Source: Lachnospiraceae bacterium
GTDB taxonomy: Bacteria; Bacillota_A; Clostridia; Lachnospirales; Lachnospiraceae
NCBI GenBank assembly: GCA_016291475.1
Contig: JAEEXJ010000044.1
Span: 1-25,714, forward strand
Direction of reading: 5' to 3'
Length of the DNA: 25,714 nt
Below, one piece after another: positions 7,674-14,954 of this stretch. The notes beneath the pieces were generated by a model. It made no database searches and was not told the DNA's origin. It worked only from the letters and a program-made list of their open reading frames with translations. The number at the start of each line of letters is the position of its first letter. Positions within the stretch are counted from its first letter, which is position 1. The position numbers and the translations under genes are program-made.

Positions 7674-8426
7674 ATGAAGGATTTAACGGTTTCAATCGTA
7701 GCATTTAATGATGAAGAGGATGTGCTTAATGCGGTCTCAACGATCGAAGAGTACACCCCTTCTTTAATTGCAAAGACCATCTACATTATCGATAACAGTG
7801 ACCGGGATAATAATCTGGAAACATCCCTTGCCAAATTCGATGATGTCAAATATTTAAAACAGGAAAAAAATTGCGGATTCGGCGCAGGTCACAACAAGGT
7901 ACTGGACCTGATCGATTCCAAATATCACGCCATAGTAAATCCGGATATCATTCTCAAAGAAGACGCATTCACTCCTCTTCTTTCTTATCTTGACAGAAGC
8001 GACTGCGGAATGGTCGCCCCGAAGATTCTTGATGAAAACGGAGAACTGATCGGTGCATACAGATTGGATCCCACTCCCTTTGATATGTTTATCAGAATGT
8101 TCCTGAAGGGAATGTTCCGTAAAAGAAAAGCACGCCATACCATGCAGGATATGGATTATGATAAACCCTTTAAGGTTCCTTTTGTTCAGGGAAGTTTTCT
8201 TGTGATCAGATCAGATCTGTTCAAAAGATTAAAAGGATTTGACGAAAGATTCTTCCTGTACATGGAAGATGCGGATCTTTGCAGAAGAGTAAACTCGGTA
8301 TCAACTCTCATGTATTGTCCGGATGCATCTGTTGTACACCTATGGGGACAAGGCTCCCATAAAAGTCTCAAGCTTTTCCGAATGCATGTTACATCCATGA
8401 TCAAATATTTCAGAAAATGGAAATAA
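7674..8426 (+). CDS. GT2-family glycosyltransferase (rhamnosyltransferase-like)
   Basis: 250 aa. The opening LTVSIVAFNDEEDV and the IIDNSD block are the nucleotide-binding beta strands of a GT-A fold. HAIVNPDI (about 82-89) is the metal-binding acidic motif in the NPD form seen in WbbL-like rhamnosyltransferases. VQGSFLVIRSDLF and FDERFFLYMEDADLCRRV form the acceptor and catalytic-base region. There is no membrane segment; it probably acts at the inner membrane surface and adds the second sugar to the lipid-linked unit begun by the upstream gene. The start is 2 bp after the upstream stop, so translation is probably coupled. Two glycosyltransferases alone do not make a full polysaccharide locus; flippase and polymerase genes must be elsewhere. 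The sugar donor is unknown. Confidence 0.88.
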   Translation: MKDLTVSIVAFNDEEDVLNAVSTIEEYTPSLIAKTIYIIDNSDRDNNLETSLAKFDDVKYLKQEKNCGFGAGHNKVLDLIDSKYHAIVNPDIILKEDAFTPLLSYLDRSDCGMVAPKILDENGELIGAYRLDPTPFDMFIRMFLKGMFRKRKARHTMQDMDYDKPFKVPFVQGSFLVIRSDLFKRLKGFDERFFLYMEDADLCRRVNSVSTLMYCPDASVVHLWGQGSHKSLKLFRMHVTSMIKYFRKWK

Positions 8427-8427
8427 A

Positions 8428-8457
8428 AAATCACCTGCTCGAAAGAGCAGGTGATTT
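8428..8457. terminator. Bidirectional terminator between convergent genes
   Basis: A perfect 13-bp stem, AAATCACCTGCTC (8428-8440) and GAGCAGGTGATTT (8445-8457), encloses a GAAA tetraloop (TTTC on the other strand). An A-run lies on the left and Ts on the right. It starts 2 bases after the GT2 stop and ends 4 bases before the stop of the convergent gene, so it serves both. Confidence 0.9.
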
Positions 8458-8460
8458 CTG

Positions 8461-9273
8461 TTATCTGGTAAGGTTCACTTCAAATGCTGCATTCGAAGTG
8501 TTATTGTCTTCGACGGTCTTTCCGAAAAGAGCATCCTGTGCAGCTTCCTGCTCTTCTCTTGTCTCGTAACCGGCTCCGAAATTCTCGCCGTTAACATTAC
8601 GCATCAGACTATCATTTGCTTCAAGGCCTGCCTGAGCCTGAACTTCGGTCGTGCTCAGCTCCGCATTCTCCTGTTTTGAATCCTCGATTTTTTCTTTTCT
8701 GGAATCAATTTCCTGATTATATGCGTAACTCGAAATTCTTCCGGTCAGATACATCCTTTCAAGTTCCGACTCGGACAGGGACGTGTAATTAATCTGTGTT
8801 TGTGCTTTTCTGTCGGCTGCATCGGCATCAGCTTCTCTTTCTCTGATCTGATCCTGAAGTATTTCTTTAGCTTCATCGGCTCTTTCCTGAGCCTCGCGTA
8901 TTTGCTCCCTGATCCTTTCCTCTTTTCTTTCTTCTTTGACGGATGCGTTTTTTTCCGCCTGAACGTTTGCTACATTCTGTTCTCTGTCGAGAGGATCCTT
9001 CGTTTCTTTATCGTCGCCTGTATATTCCGTTTCTTTTGTCTTGTTAAAAACAAAACCGTCGGATAATCTGTCATAGCTTTCGGGTCTTGCCTGAACGGTA
9101 TCTCCGTCATCGGATACGGAAACAATATTTTCAAAGGCGGGTGAAACTTCATTTTGGGTTTGGGCAGGATTAACAGACTGTCCTACATTTTCATGAATGG
9201 AGGACGGTTTGTTAACCGGTGTGACAGGTTCAGTATCTACATAAATGGTTTTGGTTATATTAATATCTGGCAT
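8461..9273 (-). CDS. Unrecognised acidic coiled-coil protein downstream of the flagellin-like gene
   Basis: 270 aa, no family recognised. The start at ATG 9273 has a strong AAAGGAGG site. Residues 1-100 are Pro/Asn/Asp/Thr-rich and look disordered. Residues 105-160 are highly charged with heptad-like Lys/Arg/Glu runs (RIREQIREAQERADEAKEIL), a likely coiled coil. A more ordered block follows at about 163-195 (SLSESELERMYLTGRISSYA), then an acidic Gln/Asn-rich tail. There are no membrane segments, no signal peptide and no cysteine. It is only 20 bp behind the flagellin-like gene and shares its terminator, so both should be on one transcript. A partner of that protein (chaperone, cap or filament-associated factor) is the simplest guess, from context only. 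Confidence 0.8.
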   Translation of the reverse strand: MPDINITKTIYVDTEPVTPVNKPSSIHENVGQSVNPAQTQNEVSPAFENIVSVSDDGDTVQARPESYDRLSDGFVFNKTKETEYTGDDKETKDPLDREQNVANVQAEKNASVKEERKEERIREQIREAQERADEAKEILQDQIREREADADAADRKAQTQINYTSLSESELERMYLTGRISSYAYNQEIDSRKEKIEDSKQENAELSTTEVQAQAGLEANDSLMRNVNGENFGAGYETREEQEAAQDALFGKTVEDNNTSNAAFEVNLTR

Positions 9274-9293
9274 ATCCGGTCCTCCTTTCTATA

Positions 9294-10067
9294 TTAGTGA
9301 AAAAGCCGGCCCATTTTGTTTTCCTCTTCCTCTTCGCGTTTCTTCTGCATCATAACGGAGATGGTATCGAGGAGTCTTTGTTTATCAAGATTACCTACTG
9401 CTTTTGCTACATCAAGATCTTCAAGTCTCGACTGAGAAGCGGTTACATTATATACACCGATCTGATTGATATTATAGAGATGCTCAAGCGAGTTTTGAGT
9501 CGCCCCCGCATCGCTTCTCATGGAAGAAACCTTCTCAAGTGCTTTGTCTATGTCTTTAAGATCAAAATCACCGGTCACATCAAAATCTTTGATACCGAGA
9601 GATTCGAGTGTGGAATCCGCTCCTTTTATCTTAACACTTCCACCGTTTCCGTCTGTGGTGATCTCAAGGTCACCGGTACTTCCGTCCAGGAGATTCTTCT
9701 CATTGTAAGTAGTAACACTTGCAACATTCTGAATTCCTTCCTTAAGCTGATCGATCTCTTTCTGATAGATGGCCTTATCCGAATCGCCTACGGTAAAAGA
9801 ATTCGAAGCCGCAACCGCAAGCTCCTTGATCCTCTGGAGATAATCCGTAACTTCCCCGAGAGCACTGTCCTGAATCTTAATAGCATCTATTCCGGAGGAA
9901 ACATTCTTAGATCCCTGCTCGAGACCGCGAACCTGAGAATTCATCTTCTCGGAAATGGCAAGTTCCGCTGCACCGTCCGCAGCAGTCTGAAGCTTTTTAC
10001 CGCTGGAGATCTTGCCGTAAAGTGACTGATATCCGCTGCCCTGACTTATTCCGCCGATAGAACTCAT
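9294..10067 (-). CDS. Flagellin-like protein with altered terminal helices
   Basis: 257 aa from ATG 10067, chosen because AAAGGAGGT lies directly upstream; earlier in-frame codons have no such site. Residues about 8-110 match the flagellin N-terminal region: ISSGKKLQTAADGAAELAIS, then MNSQVRGLEQGSKNVSSGID, IQDSALGEVTDYLQRIKELA and YQKEIDQLKEGIQN. Residues about 175-235 match the C-terminal region (SSMRSDAGATQNSLEHLYNI, then SQSRLEDLDVAKAV). The middle (about 118-170) is short. Two differences from ordinary flagellin stand out. The start MSSIGGISQGSGY replaces the usual MxINxNxxAL opening. The end is a charged MMQKKREEEEENKMGRLFH in place of the hydrophobic helix ending in LL. Those ends form the D0 core of filaments, so this may be a minor filament, junction or non-filament protein. 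FlgL kinship is an alternative. A SigD-like promoter lies upstream. Confidence 0.8.
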   Translation of the reverse strand: MSSIGGISQGSGYQSLYGKISSGKKLQTAADGAAELAISEKMNSQVRGLEQGSKNVSSGIDAIKIQDSALGEVTDYLQRIKELAVAASNSFTVGDSDKAIYQKEIDQLKEGIQNVASVTTYNEKNLLDGSTGDLEITTDGNGGSVKIKGADSTLESLGIKDFDVTGDFDLKDIDKALEKVSSMRSDAGATQNSLEHLYNINQIGVYNVTASQSRLEDLDVAKAVGNLDKQRLLDTISVMMQKKREEEEENKMGRLFH

Positions 10068-10111
10068 ACGTACCTCCTTTACCAATATCAATACATCCCT
10101 GTATTTAACGC

Positions 10112-10137
10112 TTATCCGCAGATTCTATTTCACTTTG
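10112..10137 (-). promoter_or_regulatory. SigD (sigma-28)-like flagellar promoter
   Basis: Minus strand: CAAA (10137-10134), 14-bp spacer, GCGGATAA (10119-10112). This is close to the motility sigma-factor pattern TAAA-N15-GCCGATAT/A, with one mismatch in each box and a spacer one base short. It ends 45 bases before the flagellin-like ATG. A vegetative TATAAT lies a few bases upstream, so mixed control is possible. Confidence 0.5.
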
Positions 10138-10170
10138 AATTATACAGCGCGCTATAAAAAAATACAAAAC

Positions 10171-10204
10171 AAAAAAATCCCGGGGCTCATATGAGCTCCG
10201 GGAT
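10171..10204 (-). terminator. Terminator of the histone-like gene
   Basis: On the minus strand an 11-to-12-pair hairpin (ATCCCGG ... CCGGGAT at 10177-10204, inner GAGC/GCTC, ATAT loop, one mismatch) is followed by seven T. It lies 25 bases after the stop of the H1-like gene and before the flagellin-like promoter. Confidence 0.85.
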
Positions 10205-10228
10205 CTTTATCGTTCCGTGTAAAAAGGA

Positions 10229-10573
10229 TTATTTGGTAGCCTTCTTAGCAGGTGCCTTCTTTGCTACTGCCTTCTTAGCGGTGGTAGCCTTCTTTGCTAC
10301 GGTTGCCTTCTTAGCGGTGGTAGCCTTCTTTGCTACGGTTGCCTTCTTAGCGGTGGTAGCCTTCTTTGCTACGGTTGCCTTCTTAGCAGTGGTAGCCTTC
10401 TTTGCTACGGTCGCCTTCTTAGCGGTGGTAGCCTTCTTTGCTACGGTTGCCTTCTTAGCAGTGGTAGCCTTCTTTGCTACGGTTGCCTTCTTAGCAGGTG
10501 CTGCTTTCTTTGCGGTAGCTGCCTTCTTTGCAGGTGCTGCCTTCTTTACTGTTTCCTTCTTTGCTGTAGCCAT
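10229..10573 (-). CDS. Histone H1-like lysine/alanine repeat protein
   Basis: 114 aa, almost entirely Lys, Ala, Thr, Val and Pro, with a very high positive charge and no hydrophobic core. The start has GGAGGAGG upstream. The composition resembles the C-terminal tail of histone H1 and bacterial AlgP or Hc1-type proteins, which bind DNA without sequence preference. A short leader (MATAKKETVKKAAPAKKAAT) is followed by six near-identical 12-residue repeats ATVAKKATTAKK (residues 30-101), then AVAKKAPAKKATK. Expected role: nucleoid compaction or RNA binding in the cytoplasm. Single-gene unit with its own promoter and terminator. The repeats differ only by silent changes, so copy number may vary between strains. 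Confidence 0.85.
   Translation of the reverse strand: MATAKKETVKKAAPAKKAATAKKAAPAKKATVAKKATTAKKATVAKKATTAKKATVAKKATTAKKATVAKKATTAKKATVAKKATTAKKATVAKKATTAKKAVAKKAPAKKATK
10271..10486 (-). repeat. Six tandem 36-bp repeats inside the histone-like gene
   Basis: Six in-frame copies of a 36-bp unit encoding ATVAKKATTAKK. Copies differ by a few third-position changes (gcggtg versus gcagtg, ggttgcc versus ggtcgcc on the plus strand). The near identity implies recent duplication or ongoing homogenisation. Confidence 0.95.
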
Positions 10574-10626
10574 TTTTTCCTCCTCCGATTTTGGAAATTA
10601 TTTTTTATCAAACAACTACTAGAAAA

Positions 10627-10655
10627 AATATACTACATTATTTAATTAAATACAA
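10627..10655 (-). promoter_or_regulatory. Promoter of the histone-like gene
   Basis: Minus strand: -35 TTGTAT (10655-10650), 17-bp spacer, -10 TATATT (10632-10627), about 55 bases before the ATG at 10573. The surroundings are strongly AT-rich. Confidence 0.5.
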
Positions 10656-10764
10656 AGGTTTTTTAATAATTTTGTAAAATTTTTTTCAAAGAAGATTCCT
10701 TGTAACGTTTGAATTTACTGGGGTTGAAGAAAAAGGCACGCGTGTCATATTTTGTTTTTGATTT

Positions 10765-12126
10765 TTACGACCTGTCTGAAATAGGCTTGTACTCTGTGTT
10801 TTCCTGGATTCCGATGTATGCGGGACGTATGATCTTATCTACATTTATGAGCTCTTCCATTCGATGTGCGCTCCATCCTACGATCCTCGCAATCGCAAAC
10901 ATCGGAGTATATAATTCGAGCGGAAGTTCCAACATACTGTAAACAAATCCGGAATAAAAATCTACATTCGCACTGACACCCTTGTAAATTTTTCTCTCTT
11001 CACCAATCACTTCAGGTGCAAGTCTTTCGATCATCGAATAGAGATCATACTCTGCTCTTCTGTGTTTTGAATCAGCAAGCTTTTCAACAAACTGCTTGAA
11101 GATAAGTGCTCTTGGATCCGATACGGAATAGATCGCATGTCCAAAACCATAGATAAGTCCGGCTTTATCAAAAGCTTCTTTGTGAAGTATCTTCTTGAGA
11201 TATTCCTTTACTTCTTTTTCATCCCTGTGGTCTTTTACATTCTTCCTGATATCCTGGAACATCTTTACGACTTTGATATTAGCACCGCCGTGCTTAGGGC
11301 CTTTAAGTGAACCGAGCGCAGCGGCAACAACAGAATAAGTATCTGTTCCGGAAGAAGAAATAACATGAGTGGTAAAGGTTGAGTTGTTTCCTCCGCCGTG
11401 ATCCATGTGAAGAACAAGTGCGATATCAAGTACCTGTGCTTCAAGCTGAGTATATTTCATATCCGGTCTCAGCATTCTGAGTATGTTCTCGGCAGTCGAA
11501 AGTTCGGGATCGGGTCTGTGAATGTAAAAACTCTTGTCTTTGTAATAATGATTGTATGCATGATAACCATAAACTGAAAGCATGGGAAAAACGGATATCA
11601 GCATCAGGCACTGACGCATTACATTATCAATGGATGTATCATCAGCATTTTTATCGTATGCATAAAGTGTAAGTACACTTCTTGCGAGGGTATTCATCAT
11701 ATCCTTGCTGGGCGCCTTCATGATAACGTCACGAACGAAGTTCTTGGGAAGTGATCTTGAATCGGCAAGTACGGCTCTGAAATGATTCAGTTCATCAGTC
11801 GTCGGAAGTTTACCGAAAAGAATAAGATATGCGGTCTCTTCAAATCCAAACCTTCCCTCGTTATAAAAACCTGCGGTAAGGTCCCTTACATCTATTCCGC
11901 GGAAATATAAACGTCCCGCACAGGGTACGCTTTCTCCGTTTATCTCTTCCTTGGCTACGATTGTTGAGATTCTGGTAAGTCCCGCTCTTACGCCGTTTCC
12001 GTTGACATCGCGAAGTCCCTTTTTGACATCGTACTTGGTAAACAGTTCCGGAGCGATACCGGAATTTTCCCTGCAAACATCTGCAAGTGCCGATATTTCG
12101 GGAGTGGGTTCCATCTTAAAACTCAT
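10765..12126 (-). CDS. Citrate synthase
   Basis: 453 aa from ATG 12126, chosen because CAGGAGGTGGAT precedes it; a longer in-frame extension to 12195 has no ribosome site and unlike residues. Family blocks include GRLYFRGIDVRDL near the N-terminus, LHMDHGGGNNSTF with the first active-site His, LGSLKGPKHGGANIK, and GFGHAIYSVSDPRA with the second His and nearby Asp. It condenses oxaloacetate and acetyl-CoA to citrate in the cytoplasm. The DHGGGNNST form and length are those of the long citrate synthase found in many clostridia and Bacteroides, rather than the short CitZ type. In an anaerobe it probably feeds 2-oxoglutarate and glutamate synthesis. It stands alone here. Two weak promoters are possible upstream: TATAAT near 12205 and TG-A-TAGAAT near 12160. 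Confidence 0.95.
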   Translation of the reverse strand: MSFKMEPTPEISALADVCRENSGIAPELFTKYDVKKGLRDVNGNGVRAGLTRISTIVAKEEINGESVPCAGRLYFRGIDVRDLTAGFYNEGRFGFEETAYLILFGKLPTTDELNHFRAVLADSRSLPKNFVRDVIMKAPSKDMMNTLARSVLTLYAYDKNADDTSIDNVMRQCLMLISVFPMLSVYGYHAYNHYYKDKSFYIHRPDPELSTAENILRMLRPDMKYTQLEAQVLDIALVLHMDHGGGNNSTFTTHVISSSGTDTYSVVAAALGSLKGPKHGGANIKVVKMFQDIRKNVKDHRDEKEVKEYLKKILHKEAFDKAGLIYGFGHAIYSVSDPRALIFKQFVEKLADSKHRRAEYDLYSMIERLAPEVIGEERKIYKGVSANVDFYSGFVYSMLELPLELYTPMFAIARIVGWSAHRMEELINVDKIIRPAYIGIQENTEYKPISDRS

Positions 12127-12235
12127 ATCCACCTCCTGATCAAATGCATAAATATTCAACAAATTCATTCTATCAAAATATATGTATAAACGCACATACT
12201 ATTATATTAAATAATCATGAAAGCTTTTTTATCTT

Positions 12236-12280
12236 TCTAAAAAGAGAAACGGCACCGGACGAAATATCCGGTGCCGTTTC
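12236..12280 (-). terminator. Strong terminator of the chemoreceptor gene at 12314
   Basis: A perfect 14-bp GC-rich stem (12246-12259 and 12267-12280, core CGGCACCGGA / TCCGGTGCCG) with a 7-base loop is followed on the minus strand by TCTTTTT. It lies 34 bases after the chemoreceptor stop. Confidence 0.88.
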
Positions 12281-12313
12281 AATATAAATAATCTTTTCCT
12301 TAAAAACAGATCA

Positions 12314-13990
12314 TCAATGGAAGTACGAAATAGCTTCTACCAGATTATCGGCATTAGCCTTGGTGCCTTCCGCATTCTCAGTGATCTCATCAACAGATGC
12401 CGCAATTCCCGTAATGGAAGCACTGACCTCTTCGTTGGATGCAGCATTCTCTTCGGAGATCGCACTGAGTGACTGAACAGCTTCTGTGATAACATTCTGT
12501 ATCTTCTCGAGTTCTTCGGTGTCATGTGATACCTGTTTGATATGCTCAAGAGATTCAGAAATCTCGCTGTTAAGAACTTCAAACTTAGACTGGGTATCCT
12601 TGATGTATTCCTGCTCTTCTCTTATAAGAGTTGCAACGCTTCCGGACAACTCAACGGAAGCTTCGGAATTCTTAACGATCTCACCGACGATATTTCTGAT
12701 CTCATCCGCTGACTTACTGGACTGATCTGATAGATTACCGATCTCGGAAGCGACAACCGCAAATCCTCTTCCGGCTTCTCCGGCACGTGCTGCTTCAATA
12801 GAAGCATTAAGTGCAAGAAGATTTGTCTGACTTGCAATGGATGTGATCATATCAACAGCTTCTTTGATCTTCTGAACTGCATCATTGGTTGAAGAGATCT
12901 GTTTTGTGATACTGTCGACAGCTTCTACGGTCTGTACGGAAGAATCGGATACTCTTCCGATATAATCTCTTGCTTCGTTGTTTGCGTTCTTGATATTCTC
13001 CGAAGATGTTGCAAGAGCTTCCGAACTTTCCGCAAGAACGGATATGGTATCGTTAAGATTACCTACCGACTTGGAAATATCCTGAACATTGCTTGCCATT
13101 TCGGTAGCGCCGTTTGCAAGATCTTCCATTGCATTGGATATCTGATTAACGCTCAGTGAAGAATTATCGGAAAGTGAGTGTACATTCTGTGCATCTTTGT
13201 TCAGATCCGTGCTTATATTTTTGATGTTGCCGATTATCTCGCCAAGCTTTTCTCTGAGAACACGGGCCGACATAATAAGTTCCTGTGATTCAGCGATGAT
13301 CGAACTGTTATCTTCCTGGTCACTGAGGTCTCCGTCGGAAAGACGGGATATTGATTTTGAACACAGCTTGAGTACACCTGAGATCTTGTTAGAGAATATG
13401 ATGCAAAGAGGTATGAAAATAACCAGAAGAACCGCCGCAATCATAACAACTATATTGATCATTTTCTGAAGCATTCCCTGAACGGCTTCCTGAGTTTTGC
13501 CGGCAAAGACCATACCTACTATTTCACCGCCGGGCGCTACAAGAGGTTTGTAATATACGTAATAATCCTTTCCGTTGATGACTACATCATCGGAATAGTA
13601 TTCTTTTCCTTCTTTTAAAACAATCTGAATAACAGTATCGGAAGCTTTTGTTCCTTCGATACGCTTTCCATCATCACCTATAATGGATGTACAGAATCTG
13701 GTGTCACCTTTGAAAAGAGTAAGATCAACATCCATGCCTTTCAGATGATCCATATAATCGGGATCATAGGTAAAGATATCTGCACCTTCCGGAGTTCCCT
13801 CCTCAAGATCATAAACATAATACTCATATACACCTGCGCAGGATACCTGAAGAAGTTCTTTGGTCTGCTCTTCAAGTGAAGCCCTCATGTAGATAACACA
13901 AGTGACAGCAACGATAGCAAGACAAGCGATGAGCGGAATAAGACAGAACATCATAAGCATCTTGCGCATTGTAAAGTTAGATTTCTTCAT
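12314..13990 (-). CDS. Methyl-accepting chemotaxis protein with a single-Cache-type sensor
   Basis: 558 aa. Order: short cytoplasmic start; TM1 about 10-34; extracytoplasmic sensor about 35-178, with the features of a small Cache domain ([20 protein letters not shown], then [20 protein letters not shown] and [10 protein letters not shown]); TM2 about 180-202; HAMP about 203-255; long methyl-accepting coiled coil with the signalling tip [20 protein letters not shown] followed by [14 protein letters not shown]. The tip binds CheA and CheW and sets the kinase state. There is no C-terminal CheR-tethering pentapeptide. GCAGGAGGG precedes the ATG. The ligand is unknown; sensors of this type often bind small carboxylates. 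It is a single-gene unit with a structured leader. No other che genes are in the window. Confidence 0.95.
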   Translation of the reverse strand: MKKSNFTMRKMLMMFCLIPLIACLAIVAVTCVIYMRASLEEQTKELLQVSCAGVYEYYVYDLEEGTPEGADIFTYDPDYMDHLKGMDVDLTLFKGDTRFCTSIIGDDGKRIEGTKASDTVIQIVLKEGKEYYSDDVVINGKDYYVYYKPLVAPGGEIVGMVFAGKTQEAVQGMLQKMINIVVMIAAVLLVIFIPLCIIFSNKISGVLKLCSKSISRLSDGDLSDQEDNSSIIAESQELIMSARVLREKLGEIIGNIKNISTDLNKDAQNVHSLSDNSSLSVNQISNAMEDLANGATEMASNVQDISKSVGNLNDTISVLAESSEALATSSENIKNANNEARDYIGRVSDSSVQTVEAVDSITKQISSTNDAVQKIKEAVDMITSIASQTNLLALNASIEAARAGEAGRGFAVVASEIGNLSDQSSKSADEIRNIVGEIVKNSEASVELSGSVATLIREEQEYIKDTQSKFEVLNSEISESLEHIKQVSHDTEELEKIQNVITEAVQSLSAISEENAASNEEVSASITGIAASVDEITENAEGTKANADNLVEAISYFH

Positions 13991-14010
13991 ACATTAGCCC
14001 TCCTGCGATA

Positions 14011-14059
14011 TTAACGGCCCCGGTAGATCACGCCTTCCTTGGCATTGCGCCGGAGTTAA
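14011..14059 (-). promoter_or_regulatory. Structured 5' leader element before the chemoreceptor gene
   Basis: In the minus-strand RNA, UUAAC pairs with GUUAA (plus 14055-14059 with 14011-14015) and CUCCGG with CCGGGG (14050-14055 with 14018-14023). They enclose a small UGCC/GGCG hairpin with an AAGGAA loop. The element ends 8 bases before the AGGAGG site, so it could gate translation. It is far more GC-rich than its surroundings. I compared it from memory with c-di-GMP-I, c-di-GMP-II, preQ1, guanidine and ZTP riboswitch patterns and found no match. Confidence 0.4.
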
Positions 14060-14112
14060 CGAGCGTTATTTCAAAGTGTAAAAAAAATACGACGAAGCCG
14101 TTTATTGATTGA

Positions 14113-14121
14113 ATAATAGCA
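14113..14121 (-). promoter_or_regulatory. Extended -10 of the chemoreceptor promoter
   Basis: Minus-strand TG-C-TATTAT (14121-14113), no clear -35. It would give a leader of about 115 bases. An alternative SigD-like -10, ACCGATAC, lies at 14137-14130, but its -35 is poor. Confidence 0.4.
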
Positions 14122-14269
14122 CAATATATGTATCGGTATAATACAAAAAAAACTAAATATTGCGTGATTTCGGGCACTTTCCGAGTAGTCAATTTTTAAT
14201 GCTTTGATGAAAATACGTTGGGTTTTTACGTTAAAATAAAATAATTTAATGTTTTTCGATAATTTCTTG

Positions 14270-14298
14270 TTGACAAACATTATTTATGCTGATATAGT
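14270..14298 (+). promoter_or_regulatory. DUF2975-Xre promoter
   Basis: TTGACA (14270-14275), 17-bp spacer, TATAGT (14293-14298). This is the best vegetative promoter in the window, about 95 bases before the ATG at 14394. Confidence 0.8.
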
Positions 14299-14303
14299 CA
14301 ATT

Positions 14304-14332
14304 TATCGTTAAACATTAATTTTTTAACGATA
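14304..14332. promoter_or_regulatory. Inverted-repeat operator at the DUF2975-Xre start site
   Basis: TATCGTTAAA (14304-14313) and TTTAACGATA (14323-14332) form perfect 10-bp arms with a 9-bp spacer. The repeat begins 5 bases after the -10 and covers the expected transcription start. The arm spacing puts the arm centres 19 bp apart, close to two helical turns, which suits a dimeric HTH protein. The Xre protein two genes downstream is the obvious candidate. An RNA hairpin at the 5' end is the alternative. Confidence 0.6.
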
Positions 14333-14393
14333 CACACACTGCAGGTGTAATTGTGACAAAAACGGAAAACTTATATACAAGAGGTAAACAATC

Positions 14394-14942
14394 ATGACAG
14401 AACAAATGAAAAAACTTGAAGCAGTAAAAGAACGTTGCAACACAACAGCAAAGGTCGTCGGAGTGATCGAGGTCATCTGTACAATACTTGCAATAATCAC
14501 CGGATCCATCGCACTGATCTTCCTTTTCGGAGCAAACAGTCTCAATTCTGCGATTGAAGAAGGAATAAACCAGGGATATTTCAATTACGAGACCTTCTTT
14601 AACGCCGGCGGTGTAATGGGAATCAGATCACTCATCCCCGATAACGGAAACTACGCATTCGGAATCGGCATCACCTCTCTGTTCGCTACTCTTGCAATTG
14701 TTACGGTGATCATTATCCTTGCATTTATCAGGAAGATCTTTACCATCATCAGAGAAGAAAACAACCCCTTCTCGGAGAGATGCCTTAAAACCATAAGGAT
14801 CGGATTCATTGTAATGACAGCAGCCACTTTACTCAGCGGATCCGTAGGCGCTACTCTCATAACCGGTTTCATTCTCTTCTGCATCTATTCTGTATTTGAG
14901 TACGGTGCCGCACTCCAGACTGAAATCGATGAGACACTTTAA
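14394..14942 (+). CDS. DUF2975 membrane protein
   Basis: 182 aa. The N-terminus (MTEQMKKLEAVKERC) is cytoplasmic. Hydrophobic segments occur at about 20-47, 88-118 and a long one at about 138-172 that can span twice, giving three to four passes; an extracytoplasmic loop at about 48-85 contains GYFNYETFFNAGG. The cytoplasmic loop has the conserved-looking REENNPFSERCLKTIRIGF. This arrangement, with a small Xre/YozG-like HTH gene directly behind, is typical of the DUF2975 family. The biochemical role of the family is unknown. The next ribosome site begins at its stop codon, so the pair is coupled. It probably controls or is controlled by the HTH protein, as in other membrane protein / regulator pairs. 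Confidence 0.8.
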   Translation: MTEQMKKLEAVKERCNTTAKVVGVIEVICTILAIITGSIALIFLFGANSLNSAIEEGINQGYFNYETFFNAGGVMGIRSLIPDNGNYAFGIGITSLFATLAIVTVIIILAFIRKIFTIIREENNPFSERCLKTIRIGFIVMTAATLLSGSVGATLITGFILFCIYSVFEYGAALQTEIDETL

Positions 14943-14954
14943 GGAGGTGTGCAT

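Larger units (their letters stand above)
13991..14393. other. 403-bp divergent regulatory gap
   Basis: AT-rich gap between the chemoreceptor (minus) and the DUF2975 gene (plus), without a credible gene. From left to right it holds the structured chemoreceptor leader, the chemoreceptor promoter, an AT-rich stretch (about 14140-14265) with a CGTTAAA half-site at 14229-14235, and the DUF2975 promoter with its inverted-repeat operator. Confidence 0.7.

Noticed and set aside
10191..10622. Long plus-strand open frame opposite the histone-like gene, rich in Phe, Ala and Val
   Set aside because: It is the mirror of the 36-bp repeats; the minus frame has GGAGGAGG, a promoter and a terminator, and a plausible DNA-binding composition.
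12127..12195. Longer start for citrate synthase at 12195
   Set aside because: No ribosome site there, and the added residues do not look like the family; CAGGAGGTGG precedes ATG 12126.
13991..14110. c-di-GMP-I (GEMM) riboswitch before the chemoreceptor
   Set aside because: The leader is structured, but the GGGCAAACC-type and GACGCAAAGC-type conserved segments are missing. Kept only as an unassigned leader.
14130..14137. SigD promoter for the chemoreceptor at 12314
   Set aside because: ACCGATAC resembles the -10, but the -35 at the right distance reads TTAG; too weak to call.
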